The notes under the pieces were generated by a model. It saw nothing but the letters and a program-made list of their open reading frames with translations, was not told where the DNA came from and ran no database searches. Below are positions 51,119 to 60,470 of a DNA stretch of 64,000 nucleotides, piece by piece (positions within the stretch are counted from its first letter, which is position 1; every line of letters starts with the position of its first letter). A program made the position numbers and the translations under genes. This DNA is from Rubrivivax sp. GTDB taxonomy: Bacteria > Pseudomonadota > Gammaproteobacteria > Burkholderiales > Burkholderiaceae_C. Where the stretch lies: the NCBI GenBank assembly GCA_030653385.1, contig JAURZM010000050.1, forward strand, positions 279,042-343,041. The letters are read 5' to 3'.

Positions 51119-53227
51119 TCAGCCATTCTGCCCACGATCGGCAGCGCCGGGGGCCATCGATCCGGGGTGGGGCAACCAGGCGGACCGCAGTGAAGCCGCC
51201 AGGTCCAGCAGTGGCTCGGCGGGGCCGGTCTGCGCTGTCGGGTCGGCCACGGCCTGCGGGGAAACCTGTTCGAAATGCAGCAGCAGTTCGGGCGGAATGA
51301 AACGCGAACGCAGTGCATACAGGTGCCTGCCGCCCAGTGCCCGTTGCTGCGTGACGTGAAAACGCTGCGGCATCCACAGGCTGAGTTCGCCACGCGCACG
51401 GGTCATGCCCACGTAGAGCAGGCGGCGTTCTTCTTCGATCTCGGCCGCGCTGCCGGTGGCCATGTCGGCCGGCATGCAGCCGTCGACGACGTTCAGGATG
51501 TGCACGGCATTCCACTCCTGCCCCTTGGCCGAGTGCAGCGTGGACAGGATCAGGTAGTCCTCGTCGCGCAGCGGCACGCCCGACTCATCGCTGCTGGCCT
51601 CGGGTGGGTCGAGCGTGAGCTCGGTGACAAAACGCTCGCGGCTGCGGTGGCCTGTGGCCACCTGCTGCAGTTGCGCCAGGTCGGCCAGGCGCACACGCGC
51701 GTCGTCGTGCAGGCGCTCCAGGTGCGGCTGGTACCAGTCGAGCACGTGTTGCATGTCGCCCGGCCATGACGCGGCAGGGCCGCGCAACTGCTGCATCAGG
51801 TCCAGCAGGGCGCGCCAGGGCAGGGCAGTGGCTGCGGGGGGCTTGAAGTCGGCCAAAGCGCCCTTGTGGTCCAACAGCCGGCGCACGCTGGCCGGGCCCA
51901 GGCCGGGCACCAGCCGGGCCACACGCATCGCGGGCAGGCGTGCCGCCGGGTTATCGGCCCAGCGCAGCACCGACAACACGTCTTTCACGTGCGCCGCTTC
52001 CATGAACTTCAGCCCGCCGTATTTGACGAAGGGCACACCGCGGCGCGTGAGCTCCAGTTCCAGCGGCGCGCTGTGTGTGCCGGTGCGGAACAGCACCGCC
52101 TGGCGTTTCAGCACCAGGCCGGTTTCGCGCTGCGCCAGCACCGCGTCGGCCACACCGCGGGCCTGCGCGGCTTCGTCGTCCACCGTCACCAGGCGCGGTT
52201 GAATGCCGGCGGCGCGCGTGCTCCACAGTTGCTTGGGAAACCGCTGCGCGGCAATCTCGATGACGGCGTTGGAAGCGTTCAGGATCTGCGGTGTGCTGCG
52301 GTAGTTCTGCGTCAGCGTGACGATGCGTGCGGGCGGGTCGAAACGCTGAGGGAATTGCAGGATGTGCTGCACGTCGGCGCCGCGAAACGCGTAGATGGAC
52401 TGTGCATCGTCGCCCACCGCCGTGAGCCCCTGGCCGTCGGGCTTCAGGGCCAGCAGGATGTCGGCCTGCAGGCGGTTGATGTCCTGCACCTCGTCGACCA
52501 GCACGTGGTCGAAACGGCCGCCGATGCGCGTGGCCATGGCGGGGGTCTGCATCAGGTGCCACCAGGCCAGCAGCAGGTCGTCGAAGTCCAGCGACTGCTG
52601 CTGCAGCTTGGCTTCACCGAAGCCCGCAAACAGGCGCGCCAGGTCGGCTTCGTGGCCCAGGCACCAGGGGAAGGTGCTCTTGACCACCTCGGCCACCGGC
52701 TGGCGCGTGTTGATGCAGCGCGAATGGATGGCCAGGCAGGTGGGCGCCAGCGGCAGGCGGTGTTCACTGTCGGCCAGACCCAGTGCCTGGCGGGTGTGGG
52801 CCATCAGGTCCTGGGCGTCGCTGCGGTCCAGCACGGTGAAACCCGGGTCCAGGCCAATGCGTGGCGCCTCTTCGCGCAGCAGCCGCGCCGCCACGCTGTG
52901 GAAGGTGCCGCACCAGGGCAGGGTGGGTGGCGCGGTGCTGGAAGGCAGGTGCAGCGACTGGTGCAGCAGCCGCGCTGCACGGCGCGCCATTTCGCCAGCG
53001 GCGCGGCGCGAGAAGGTCATCAGCAAAACACGCTGCGGGTCGGCGCCTTGCAGCACCAGATGGGCCAGGCGCGAGGCCAGTGTCAGTGTCTTGCCGGTGC
53101 CTGCACCGGCGATGACCAGCAGCGGGCCGTCACCGGCAGGGTGTGCGGCGACCTGCAGTTGCTGCGGGTTCAACGCATCGAGCGCGAAGCAGTGGGTGGG
53201 GGCCAGCACGGGGGCGATCGAAACCAT
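51119..53227 (-). CDS. UvrD/Rep-type superfamily 1 DNA helicase
   Basis: This 702-residue helicase has motif I GAGTGKTLTLASRLAHL (residues 41-57), motif Ia LLMTFSRRAA, motif II HVLVDEVQDINRLQ, motif III VGDDAQSIYAFRGAD, motif IV TLTQNYRST, motif V STLHSAKGQEWNAVHI and motif VI RRLLYVGMTRARGE. Such 3'-5' helicases act in repair or replication restart. ATG 53227 is chosen; ATG 53248 is an alternative. Confidence 0.93.
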   Translation of the reverse strand: MVSIAPVLAPTHCFALDALNPQQLQVAAHPAGDGPLLVIAGAGTGKTLTLASRLAHLVLQGADPQRVLLMTFSRRAAGEMARRAARLLHQSLHLPSSTAPPTLPWCGTFHSVAARLLREEAPRIGLDPGFTVLDRSDAQDLMAHTRQALGLADSEHRLPLAPTCLAIHSRCINTRQPVAEVVKSTFPWCLGHEADLARLFAGFGEAKLQQQSLDFDDLLLAWWHLMQTPAMATRIGGRFDHVLVDEVQDINRLQADILLALKPDGQGLTAVGDDAQSIYAFRGADVQHILQFPQRFDPPARIVTLTQNYRSTPQILNASNAVIEIAAQRFPKQLWSTRAAGIQPRLVTVDDEAAQARGVADAVLAQRETGLVLKRQAVLFRTGTHSAPLELELTRRGVPFVKYGGLKFMEAAHVKDVLSVLRWADNPAARLPAMRVARLVPGLGPASVRRLLDHKGALADFKPPAATALPWRALLDLMQQLRGPAASWPGDMQHVLDWYQPHLERLHDDARVRLADLAQLQQVATGHRSRERFVTELTLDPPEASSDESGVPLRDEDYLILSTLHSAKGQEWNAVHILNVVDGCMPADMATGSAAEIEEERRLLYVGMTRARGELSLWMPQRFHVTQQRALGGRHLYALRSRFIPPELLLHFEQVSPQAVADPTAQTGPAEPLLDLAASLRSAWLPHPGSMAPGAADRGQNG

Positions 53228-53279
53228 CGACCTGTACTGTATGCGCATCCAGACCCGCGGCCACAGGAAACGGCCGGTG

Positions 53280-53356
53280 TGGCCTGCCCGGCAGGACTCG
53301 AACCTGCGACCCCCAGCTTAGAAGGCTGGTGCTCTATCCAGTTGAGCTACGGGCAG
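53280..53356 (-). tRNA. tRNA-Arg (anticodon UCU)
   Basis: On the minus strand a 77-base cloverleaf with acceptor CTGCCCG/CGGGCAG, D arm GCTC...GAGC, anticodon stem CCAGC/GCTGG with loop CTTCTAA (anticodon TCT), T arm GCAGGTTCGAGTCCTGC, discriminator G and encoded CCA. Confidence 0.96.
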
Positions 53357-53398
53357 AAACTGGCCCGCGATTCTAGGCGGCGCAGGGCTGAAGCCTGC

Positions 53399-54091
53399 TC
53401 AGCGCTGCTGGTACTGCGTTTTGCCAAACAGCGTTTCGCGCGCTTTGTCGTCGACCAGCGGCTTGCGCAGGCTGGCCAGCACCTCGACACCCCGCACCAC
53501 CGCAGGCCGCGCGCTGATTTCGTCGAACCAGCCACGCAGGTGCGGGAAGTCGTTCCAGTCGATGCCCTGGTTCTTCCAACTGCGAATCCACGGAAAGATG
53601 GCGATGTCGGCAATGCCATAGTCAGGGCCGCCGATGTACTTGCTCTTGGCCAGGCGCTTGTTCATGACGCCGTACAGGCGCTTGGTTTCGTTGGTGTAGC
53701 GGTCGACCGCGTAGGGAATCTTCTCGGGCGCGTAGATGCGGAAATGGTGGGTCTGGCCCAGCATCGGGCCGACACCGCCCATCTGGAACATCAACCACTG
53801 CAGCACCTCGTACTTCTCGCGCACACCCTCGGGCATGAAGCGGCCGGTCTTGCCCGCCAGGTACAGCAGGATGGCCCCCGATTCGAACAGCGAAATCGGC
53901 TTGCCATCGGGCCCCTGCGGGTCCACGATGGCGGGGATCTTGTTGTTGGGGCTGATGGCCAGAAACTCAGGCTTGAACTGGTCGCCGGCGCCGATGTCCA
54001 CCGCGTGTGCTCTGTAGGGCAGGCCGCACTCTTCCAGCATGATGTGAACCTTGTGGCCGTTGGGCGTGGCCCACGAATACACTTCGATCAT
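53399..54091 (-). CDS. Glutathione S-transferase family protein (YfcG-like)
   Basis: This 230-residue protein has the thioredoxin-fold N domain with ATPNGHKVHIMLEECGLPY, the glutathione-binding NNKIPAIVDP and ISLFESGAILLYLA segments, and a helical C domain with GGPDYGIADIAIFPWIRSW. The TPNG motif is that of the YfcG/YghU (Nu) group, which has disulfide reductase activity. GGAG precedes ATG 54091. Confidence 0.93.
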   Translation of the reverse strand: MIEVYSWATPNGHKVHIMLEECGLPYRAHAVDIGAGDQFKPEFLAISPNNKIPAIVDPQGPDGKPISLFESGAILLYLAGKTGRFMPEGVREKYEVLQWLMFQMGGVGPMLGQTHHFRIYAPEKIPYAVDRYTNETKRLYGVMNKRLAKSKYIGGPDYGIADIAIFPWIRSWKNQGIDWNDFPHLRGWFDEISARPAVVRGVEVLASLRKPLVDDKARETLFGKTQYQQR

Positions 54092-54149
54092 CGACGTTCT
54101 CCACAGGTGTGCGGCCTGCCGGCGCCGCAGGTTCATTGGACTCTAAACC

Positions 54150-54875
54150 ATGCTCGATGGCTTGAAACGCTTGTTCACCAACGCCCCTTCAGAGGGCGGT
54201 GACTGGGACGGCGTCGCCCCTTGGGCGCAGTCCAAGCAGTACACCTTCCGCGCGGTTCAGAGCGAAGGTTTTGTCATCGACGGCCGCCTGGGCGCCACAC
54301 CCTGGCGGCTGGAATGGGGCCCATCTCAGCGGCCCTACATCCAGGGCCAGGAACTGCGCATCCGGTCCGAGCTGGGCCTGGCGTCTGAACTGCAACTCGT
54401 GCTGATGAACCGCCAGTTGCAGGAGCAGATGGAAAAAGACGTCTTCGACCAGTATGTCGAAGGTGTGCAGACCCGCATCGACAACCAGACGCCGCCCGAA
54501 ATGCGCTGGCTGGTGATGTTTCCCAAGCTGGCGGGCAGCGAAATGCCCGAACTGCGCGAACGTTACGTGGCGCTGTCCAGCATGAAGAGCTGGCTGGTGC
54601 AGTGGCTGCAAGGCCCCTTGTCGCAGGCCATCACGTCACTGCGCATCGAGCCCGAAACACCCATGGTGCTGATGATCGGCCGCGGCCGCCTGATGCTGCG
54701 CACGGCGTTGCCCGATGCACAGGTGGGTGCGCTGCAGGGCTGGTTGCGGCTCTTCGAAGCCGCCATGCGCGAAGCGCGGCGGGTGGCCAACGAAAGCAGC
54801 GATTCCATCTCGCCCAGCACGCAGCCCAGCATGTGGTCGAGCAGCGCGCTGCCGGGCGACGAGCGCAACAAGTAG
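54150..54875 (+). CDS. Conserved hypothetical protein
   Basis: This 241-residue soluble protein is mixed alpha/beta, starting MLDGLKRLFTNAPSEGGDWD and containing FVIDGRLGATPWRLEWGPSQ and MVLMIGRGRLMLRTALPDAQ. No signal peptide or membrane span. I do not recognise it. It is divergent from the GST gene and convergent with the acyl-CoA dehydrogenase gene. Confidence 0.75.
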   Translation: MLDGLKRLFTNAPSEGGDWDGVAPWAQSKQYTFRAVQSEGFVIDGRLGATPWRLEWGPSQRPYIQGQELRIRSELGLASELQLVLMNRQLQEQMEKDVFDQYVEGVQTRIDNQTPPEMRWLVMFPKLAGSEMPELRERYVALSSMKSWLVQWLQGPLSQAITSLRIEPETPMVLMIGRGRLMLRTALPDAQVGALQGWLRLFEAAMREARRVANESSDSISPSTQPSMWSSSALPGDERNK

Positions 54876-54914
54876 CCGGCAGGGCGCAGCGCGCGGGGCG
54901 CGCGTGCAGCAGAT

Positions 54915-56153
54915 TCAGCGCGGCGCGACCTTGCCCAGTTCGATCTTGGCAATGGCGTTGCGGTGCACCTCGTCAGGGCCGTCGGCAAAACGCAGCGTGC
55001 GCGCATTGGTGTAGAAGTAGGCAAGCGGGAAGTCCTGGCTCATACCGGCGCCACCATGCACCTGCATCGCCCAGTCGATGACCTGGCAGGCCATGTTCGG
55101 TGCCACCACCTTGATCATCGCGATCTCGGCCTTCGCGCTTTTGTTGCCGGCCATGTCCATCATCCAGGCGGCCTTCAGCGTGAGCAGGCGCGCCATGTCG
55201 ATCTGGCAGCGCGCTTCGGCAATGCGCTCCTGCGTGACGGTCTGCTGCGCGATGGTCTTGCCAAACGCGGTGCGGCTGACGGCACGTTCGCACATCAGCT
55301 TCAGCGCACGCTCGGCAATGCCGATCAGCCGCATACAGTGGTGGATGCGCCCCGGCCCCAGGCGGCCTTGTGCAATCTCGAAGCCGCGGCCTTCGCCCAG
55401 CAGCACATTGCCGACGGGCACGCGCACGTTCTCGAAGTACATCTCCACATGGCCGTGGGGCGCGTGGTCGTAGCCCATCACCGTCAGTGGCCGCACGATG
55501 CGGATGCCGGGGGTGTCCGCCGGCACCAGCACCATGCTCTGCTGCGAGTGGCGCGGCGCGTCCGGGTCGGTCTTGCCCATGGTGATGAAGATCGCACAAC
55601 GGGGGTCGGCCGCGCCGCTGATCCACCACTTGTGGCCGTTGATCACGTACTCGTCACCCTGGCGCTCTATGCGCGTGCAGATGTTGGTGGCGTCGCTGGA
55701 GGCGACCTCGGGCTCGGTCATCGCGAAGGCAGAGCGGATCTTGCCTTCGAGCAGCGGGCGCAACCAGCGCTCTTTGTGCTCGGCCGATCCGTAGCGCGCA
55801 ATCGTCTCCATGTTGCCGGTGTCGGGGGCGGAGCAATTGAAGACCTCGGAGGCCCATTGAACACGGCCCATGATCTCGGCCAGGGGTGCGTACTCCTGGT
55901 TGGTCAGTCCCGCGCCGCTATAGCCGCTGGCCTCGGCGCTGTCCACGGGCAGCCAGAGGTTCCACAGGCCTTCGGCCTTTGCCCGGGCCTTGAGCTTTTC
56001 GACGACCTGCAGCGGGCCCCAGCGCTTGCCGGCGATGGTGTTGGCAGCCAGTTCCTCGGCGAAGCTCTTCTCGGAGGGATAGACGTTATCGTCCATGAAC
56101 TGACGCAATCGGGCCTGCAGTTCCTTGGTTTTGGGGGAATAGTCGAAATCCAT
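54915..56153 (-). CDS. Acyl-CoA dehydrogenase (ACAD10/11-like)
   Basis: This 412-residue flavoprotein has the ACAD domain order, with AFAMTEPEVASSDATNI, INGHKWWISGAADPRCAIFI and the C-terminal QVHGGAGMSQDFPLAYFY. In animals and some Pseudomonas this subgroup is fused to or encoded beside an APH-type kinase (ACAD10/11, LvaA-LvaC) that phosphorylates 4-hydroxyacyl-CoA. Here the kinase-like gene is 54 bases upstream, which supports the same two-step removal of a 4-hydroxyl group. Confidence 0.9.
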   Translation of the reverse strand: MDFDYSPKTKELQARLRQFMDDNVYPSEKSFAEELAANTIAGKRWGPLQVVEKLKARAKAEGLWNLWLPVDSAEASGYSGAGLTNQEYAPLAEIMGRVQWASEVFNCSAPDTGNMETIARYGSAEHKERWLRPLLEGKIRSAFAMTEPEVASSDATNICTRIERQGDEYVINGHKWWISGAADPRCAIFITMGKTDPDAPRHSQQSMVLVPADTPGIRIVRPLTVMGYDHAPHGHVEMYFENVRVPVGNVLLGEGRGFEIAQGRLGPGRIHHCMRLIGIAERALKLMCERAVSRTAFGKTIAQQTVTQERIAEARCQIDMARLLTLKAAWMMDMAGNKSAKAEIAMIKVVAPNMACQVIDWAMQVHGGAGMSQDFPLAYFYTNARTLRFADGPDEVHRNAIAKIELGKVAPR

Positions 56154-56207
56154 GTGCGCTCTCCGTTGGAATTGGGTGGGGTGGGGTGGATGGCTGGTTC
56201 GCGGCGC

Positions 56208-57296
56208 TCAGGCCTTCTGCGCGAATTCCCAGCCCAGACGCGCCAGGGTCGGCGCGCGTTCTCCGGCGCTGAGCGCCTGCGCGCTGGAGGCAGTGCCAGC
56301 TTCGACCCGCTTGGCGATGCCTTGCAGAATCGCGGCAATCCGGAACATGTTGTAGGCCAGGTAGAAGTTCCATTCGGCCTTCAGGCTCTCGGGTGTGGCC
56401 AGGCCGGTGCGTTCGCAATACATGCGGATGTACTCGGCTTCGCTCGGGATGCCCAGGCTCTTCAGGTCCAGGCCCGCGATGCCGCGGAAGGCGCCCGGCG
56501 GAATGTGCCAGGCCATGCAGTGGTAGCTGAAGTCGGCCAGCGGATGGCCGAGCGTGGACAGTTCCCAGTCCAGCACCGCGATGGCCCGGGGCTCCACGGG
56601 GTGGAACATCACGTTGTCGAGCCGGTAGTCGCCGTGCACGATGCTGCTGACGGTTTCGTCGCGGGCCTTGGGCGGTATGTGGCCGGGCAGCCACTCGATC
56701 AGGCGGTCCATTTCCGGAATGGGGCGGGTGATGGAGGCGACATACTGGCGCGACCAGCGCCCGATCTGTCGCTCGAAGTAGTTGCCCGGCTTGCCGAATC
56801 CCGCCAGCCCCTTCTGGGCGTAGGGCACGGTGTGCAGCGCCGCGATCACGCGGTTCATTTCGCTGTAGATTTCCCCGCGCTGCGCTGGCGTCATGCCTGG
56901 CAGCGACTGGTCCCACAGAATGCGGCCTTCCATGCATTCCATGATGTAGAAGGCGCGACCGATCACCGATTCGTCGTCACACAGTGCATACATGCGCGGC
57001 ACCGGGACATCCGTGCCTTGCAGTCCGCTCATGACGGCGAACTCGCGCTCCACGGCATGGGCCGAAGGCAGCAACTTGGCCACCGGTCCCGGCTTGGAGC
57101 GCATCACGTAGTTCTTGCCGGGCGTGATCAGCTTGTAGGTGGGGTTGGACTGCCCGCCCTTGAACATCTCGACGCTGAGCGGTCCGGCATAGTCTTCGAT
57201 GTTCAGCTTCAGCCAGGCCTCAAGCGCGCCCTGGTCGAAGGCATGGGTTTGCGCCACAGGGCGGGTGCCGGTGAACCCGGAGTAATCGTTGCTCAT
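56208..57296 (-). CDS. APH family phosphotransferase (ACAD10/11 kinase-like)
   Basis: This 362-residue protein has the aminoglycoside phosphotransferase fold: ATP-binding YVMRSKPGP, Brenner-type catalytic loop VHGDYRLDNVMFHP and the DFG-equivalent VLDWELSTLGHPLADFSY. Relatives phosphorylate 4-hydroxyacyl-CoA before an ACAD-type partner eliminates phosphate. Its start overlaps the Crp/Fnr gene stop by four bases. Confidence 0.88.
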   Translation of the reverse strand: MSNDYSGFTGTRPVAQTHAFDQGALEAWLKLNIEDYAGPLSVEMFKGGQSNPTYKLITPGKNYVMRSKPGPVAKLLPSAHAVEREFAVMSGLQGTDVPVPRMYALCDDESVIGRAFYIMECMEGRILWDQSLPGMTPAQRGEIYSEMNRVIAALHTVPYAQKGLAGFGKPGNYFERQIGRWSRQYVASITRPIPEMDRLIEWLPGHIPPKARDETVSSIVHGDYRLDNVMFHPVEPRAIAVLDWELSTLGHPLADFSYHCMAWHIPPGAFRGIAGLDLKSLGIPSEAEYIRMYCERTGLATPESLKAEWNFYLAYNMFRIAAILQGIAKRVEAGTASSAQALSAGERAPTLARLGWEFAQKA

Positions 57297-58012
57297 TGTT
57301 CAGTCTCTGTTACACGAATCAGGGCATCGCGGTTGCGAATAATCAGGCCGGCGGACTCTACACGCAGGACGCCTTCGCGCTCCAGGGCCTTGAGCTCCTG
57401 GTTGACGCGCTGGCGCGAAGCTCCCAGCAGTTGGGCCAGTTCCTCCTGGGCAAGCTGCAGCCCGATGCGCGTTTCCTGGCCATCGCTCGAGCATGCCACG
57501 CCGTAGCTGCGCGTCAGGTGCACCAGCTGCTTGGCCAGCCGCGCCCGCAAGGGCAGGGTGTTGAGATCCTCGACCAGGCCGTAGAGCTGCCGGATGCGTC
57601 GCGCGTGCAGGCGCAGCAGCGCCTCGTACAGCTCCACGTGGGCGGCGAGAATCTTCTTGAAGTCGGCTTTGGTGACGCAGACGATCGTGGTCTCGCCATG
57701 CGCGAAGGCATCGTGCGTGCGGCCATCGCCATCGAAAATCGCGACATCGCCGAACCAGATTCCGGGCTCGACATATGTCAGCGTGATCTGCCGGCCCGAC
57801 ACCGAGGTCGAGCTCACGCGCACCGCGCCCTTGGCGCAGGCAATCCATTGCTCCGGCGGGTCGCCGCGAGACGCCATCTGCTGGCCGTCGCGGAAGCGTT
57901 GAACGTAGGTGCATCGGAGTATGTCGTGGCGCAGTGAAGGGGAAAGCGTTGAAAACCAGCGGCCGCTGTTGATCGCCTCGCGCTCCTCCATGGTAAGAAT
58001 CGGATCGTCCAT
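57293..58012 (-). CDS. Crp/Fnr family transcriptional regulator
   Basis: This 239-residue regulator has a cyclic-nucleotide-type beta roll (YVEPGIWFGDVAIFDGDGRT) and a C-terminal winged helix with QEELAQLLGASRQRVNQELK. No N-terminal Fe-S cysteine cluster is seen; the Cys at LRCTYVQRF and CAKGAVRV do not form the FNR pattern. Its stop overlaps the kinase gene, so it probably regulates this operon. Confidence 0.9.
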   Translation of the reverse strand: MDDPILTMEEREAINSGRWFSTLSPSLRHDILRCTYVQRFRDGQQMASRGDPPEQWIACAKGAVRVSSTSVSGRQITLTYVEPGIWFGDVAIFDGDGRTHDAFAHGETTIVCVTKADFKKILAAHVELYEALLRLHARRIRQLYGLVEDLNTLPLRARLAKQLVHLTRSYGVACSSDGQETRIGLQLAQEELAQLLGASRQRVNQELKALEREGVLRVESAGLIIRNRDALIRVTETEQ

Positions 58013-58071
58013 CGCCTGTCTTGTGAGTGACTGTCTGAGTTCGGCGGGTCTCTTGCGGGACCACCGGGCTG

Positions 58072-58851
58072 TTACCTGTATTCAGGCTTCTTCTTGTCGA
58101 AAAACGCGTTGATGCCGATGCCTGCGTTCACGTGGTGCAGATTGCGCACGAAGTGATCGCGCTCGGTGGCGAGCTGCTCATTCAGGCTGTTCTGGTCCGC
58201 ATCGTTGAGCAGCTCCTTGATGTCCGCCAGGGCGTTGGGCGCGCCGGCATTGAGCCCATCGGCGAGCTGCAACGCGCACTCGAGCGCCTGACCCGCATCG
58301 CTCAGCCGATTGACCACACCCAGCTCGTGCAGTCGCTGCGCGCTGATGCGCTGGCCGCACATGAGCAGTTCGGTGGCCAGCTGCCGGGGCAGGGCGCGTG
58401 CCAGCGACCAGCTGCTGCCGCCGTCGGGCGTCAGTGCCACATTGCTGTAGGCCATCACGAACTGCGCGTCGCGCGCCGCCACGATGAAGTCGCAGGCCAG
58501 CGCCAGGCCGAAACCCGCGCCGACGGCCGCCCCCTCGACAGCGGCGATCACCGGTTTGGGGAAAGTGCGGATCGCCTCGATCCAGCTATGCAGGCTCTCG
58601 ATGGCCTGCGCCTGCGCCTCGGGCGGCTGCTGCCGGCGCTCCAGAATGCGCCGCAGATTGCCGCCGGAACAAAAGACCGCGCCTTCCCCGGCAATGACCA
58701 CGCTGCGGAGGTCCGGATTTCCCTCGGCGACATTGAGAGCCTCAATGCCGGCGGCATAGATTTGCGGCGTCAGGGCATTGCGCATCTCCGGATTGCTGAT
58801 GGTCAGCACCATCGTGCGACCCTGGCTGGTGCTCTTGAGCTCGGCCGTCAC
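58072..58851 (-). CDS. Enoyl-CoA hydratase/isomerase family protein
   Basis: This 259-residue crotonase-fold protein has the oxyanion segments VIAGEGAVFCSGGNLRRI and PKPVIAAVEGAAVGAGFGLA, and the position of the usual catalytic acid is ALTPDGGSSW with Asp. It may hydrate or isomerise enoyl-CoA or act as oxepin-CoA hydrolase type. It is followed by the 3-hydroxyacyl-CoA dehydrogenase gene 40 bases upstream on the same strand. Confidence 0.88.
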   Translation of the reverse strand: MTAELKSTSQGRTMVLTISNPEMRNALTPQIYAAGIEALNVAEGNPDLRSVVIAGEGAVFCSGGNLRRILERRQQPPEAQAQAIESLHSWIEAIRTFPKPVIAAVEGAAVGAGFGLALACDFIVAARDAQFVMAYSNVALTPDGGSSWSLARALPRQLATELLMCGQRISAQRLHELGVVNRLSDAGQALECALQLADGLNAGAPNALADIKELLNDADQNSLNEQLATERDHFVRNLHHVNAGIGINAFFDKKKPEYR

Positions 58852-58891
58852 GTGATGCGCTCCGTGATCGCGGACTTGTGTGCAGGGCCCA

Positions 58892-60412
58892 TCAGGCTTC
58901 CTCGTGCATCAGGCTCAGGCCGATCGCGCCACGTCGCCGCAGCCAGGGGCTGGGACGGTAGCGCGGGTCGCCATAGACGGTTTGCATGTTGAACAGAACT
59001 TCCAGCACGTTGGCAGGACCATAGCGGTCGCCCATGGCCAGCGGGCCCAGCGGGTAGCCCAGCCCCAATGTCACGGCGGTCTCCAGGTCCTTCGGCGAAC
59101 ACACGCTTTGCTGGCACATGTCGCTGGCGATGTTGACGATGGTGGCCACCACGCGCTGGGTGACAAAACCGGCGCTGTCGCGGATCACGCTCACGGGCTT
59201 GCCGTCGCTCGCAAACAGGGCATGGGCCGCATCGCGCATGTCGGCCCGGGTGGCCGGGTTGGTGGCAAGCACGCGCCGGCGCGTGGCGGCGTCGTCGACC
59301 AGCATGTCGATGCCCACGGTGCGCGCCGGGTCCAGCCGCTCGACCACGGCGACTGTGCTGATGTCGAAGCCGAGTGGGGCGACGAGGGTCAGAGCCTCGG
59401 GCGAGGGCGACGCACCGGTTTCGATCCGGGCACCAAGGTTTTTCAGCAACAGGAGCAACTCGGCCCGGCGGGCGGCGCGCGGCGACACCCACACCGGGGG
59501 GATGGTGGCGCTGAGCGGCGCTGGCGCCTCGGCGGGGACTTGGGCCACGCCCTTGTCATAACGGTAGAAGCCTTCGCCGGCCTTGCGCCCGACCAGTCCA
59601 CCGGCCAGGCGTTGCGCCGTGATGATGCTGGGCCGAAAGCGCGGCTCCTCGAAATACTGCTGATAGATCGAGACCATCGCCGGGTGCGAGACGTCCAGTG
59701 CCGTCAGGTCCAGCAATTCGAACGGCCCCAGCTTGAAGCCGACCTGGTCCCGCAGGATGCGGTCGATGGTCGCGAAATCGGTCACGCTCTCGCCGACGAT
59801 GCGCAGCGCCTCCGTGCCATAGCCGCGCCCGGCATGGTTGACGATGAAACCCGGCGTGTCATTGGCCGCCACGGCCGTGTGGCCCATCTGCCGCGCGTAG
59901 GCGGCGAGATCGTCGCAGTGGCGCGCATCGGTCTTGAGGCCGGCGATCACCTCGACCACCTTCATCAGGGGCACGGGATTGAAAAAATGATAGCCCGCAA
60001 AGCGCTGAGGCCGCTTCAGGCCGGCCGCTATCGCAGTCACTGACAGAGACGATGTATTGGTCGCCAGCACCGCTGTGTCGCGCACCACGCTTTCAAGCTC
60101 GGCAAACAAGGCCTTCTTGATATCGAGCCGCTCAATCACAGCCTCGACCACCAGATCGCAGTCCGCCAGTCCGGACAGGCTGTCGACCGTACCCAGCCTG
60201 GACTTGAGTGCGCTCGCCTGTGCGGAATCCAGACGGCCTTTCTCGACCATGCGGTCCCACTGGGAAAAAATCGCGTCGCGAGCGGCCAGACCTGCGCTGG
60301 CCTGTGTGTCGAACAACTTGACGGTGCTGCCGGCCTGGGCGGCGATCTGCGCGATACCGCGGCCCATGGCGCCGGCGCCGGCAATGCCGACTATGGAATA
60401 AATAACTGTCAT
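58892..60412 (-). CDS. 3-Hydroxyacyl-CoA dehydrogenase (PaaH/PaaC type)
   Basis: This 506-residue enzyme has the NAD-binding VGIAGAGAMGRGIAQIAAQA start, the AVLATNTSSLSVTAIA segment and the catalytic GYHFFNPVPLMKVVEVI with the His-Glu pair. It carries two copies of the C-terminal 3HCDH domain (RAGYGTEALRIV-like and VTLGLGYPLGPLAMGDRYG), the long PaaH/PaaC form. It oxidises a 3-hydroxyacyl-CoA in beta-oxidation-like aromatic or fatty-acid breakdown. Confidence 0.92.
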   Translation of the reverse strand: MTVIYSIVGIAGAGAMGRGIAQIAAQAGSTVKLFDTQASAGLAARDAIFSQWDRMVEKGRLDSAQASALKSRLGTVDSLSGLADCDLVVEAVIERLDIKKALFAELESVVRDTAVLATNTSSLSVTAIAAGLKRPQRFAGYHFFNPVPLMKVVEVIAGLKTDARHCDDLAAYARQMGHTAVAANDTPGFIVNHAGRGYGTEALRIVGESVTDFATIDRILRDQVGFKLGPFELLDLTALDVSHPAMVSIYQQYFEEPRFRPSIITAQRLAGGLVGRKAGEGFYRYDKGVAQVPAEAPAPLSATIPPVWVSPRAARRAELLLLLKNLGARIETGASPSPEALTLVAPLGFDISTVAVVERLDPARTVGIDMLVDDAATRRRVLATNPATRADMRDAAHALFASDGKPVSVIRDSAGFVTQRVVATIVNIASDMCQQSVCSPKDLETAVTLGLGYPLGPLAMGDRYGPANVLEVLFNMQTVYGDPRYRPSPWLRRRGAIGLSLMHEEA

Positions 60413-60470
60413 ATGCCGGATTATTACTTAGCATTCCGGTGCATGCCGTGTGCCAAAATCAGTTAGTTGC

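Noticed and set aside
54876..54914. GC-only hairpin between the hypothetical gene and the acyl-CoA dehydrogenase gene
   Set aside because: The stem is CGCGC/GCGCG with no T-run, likely to arise by base composition alone.
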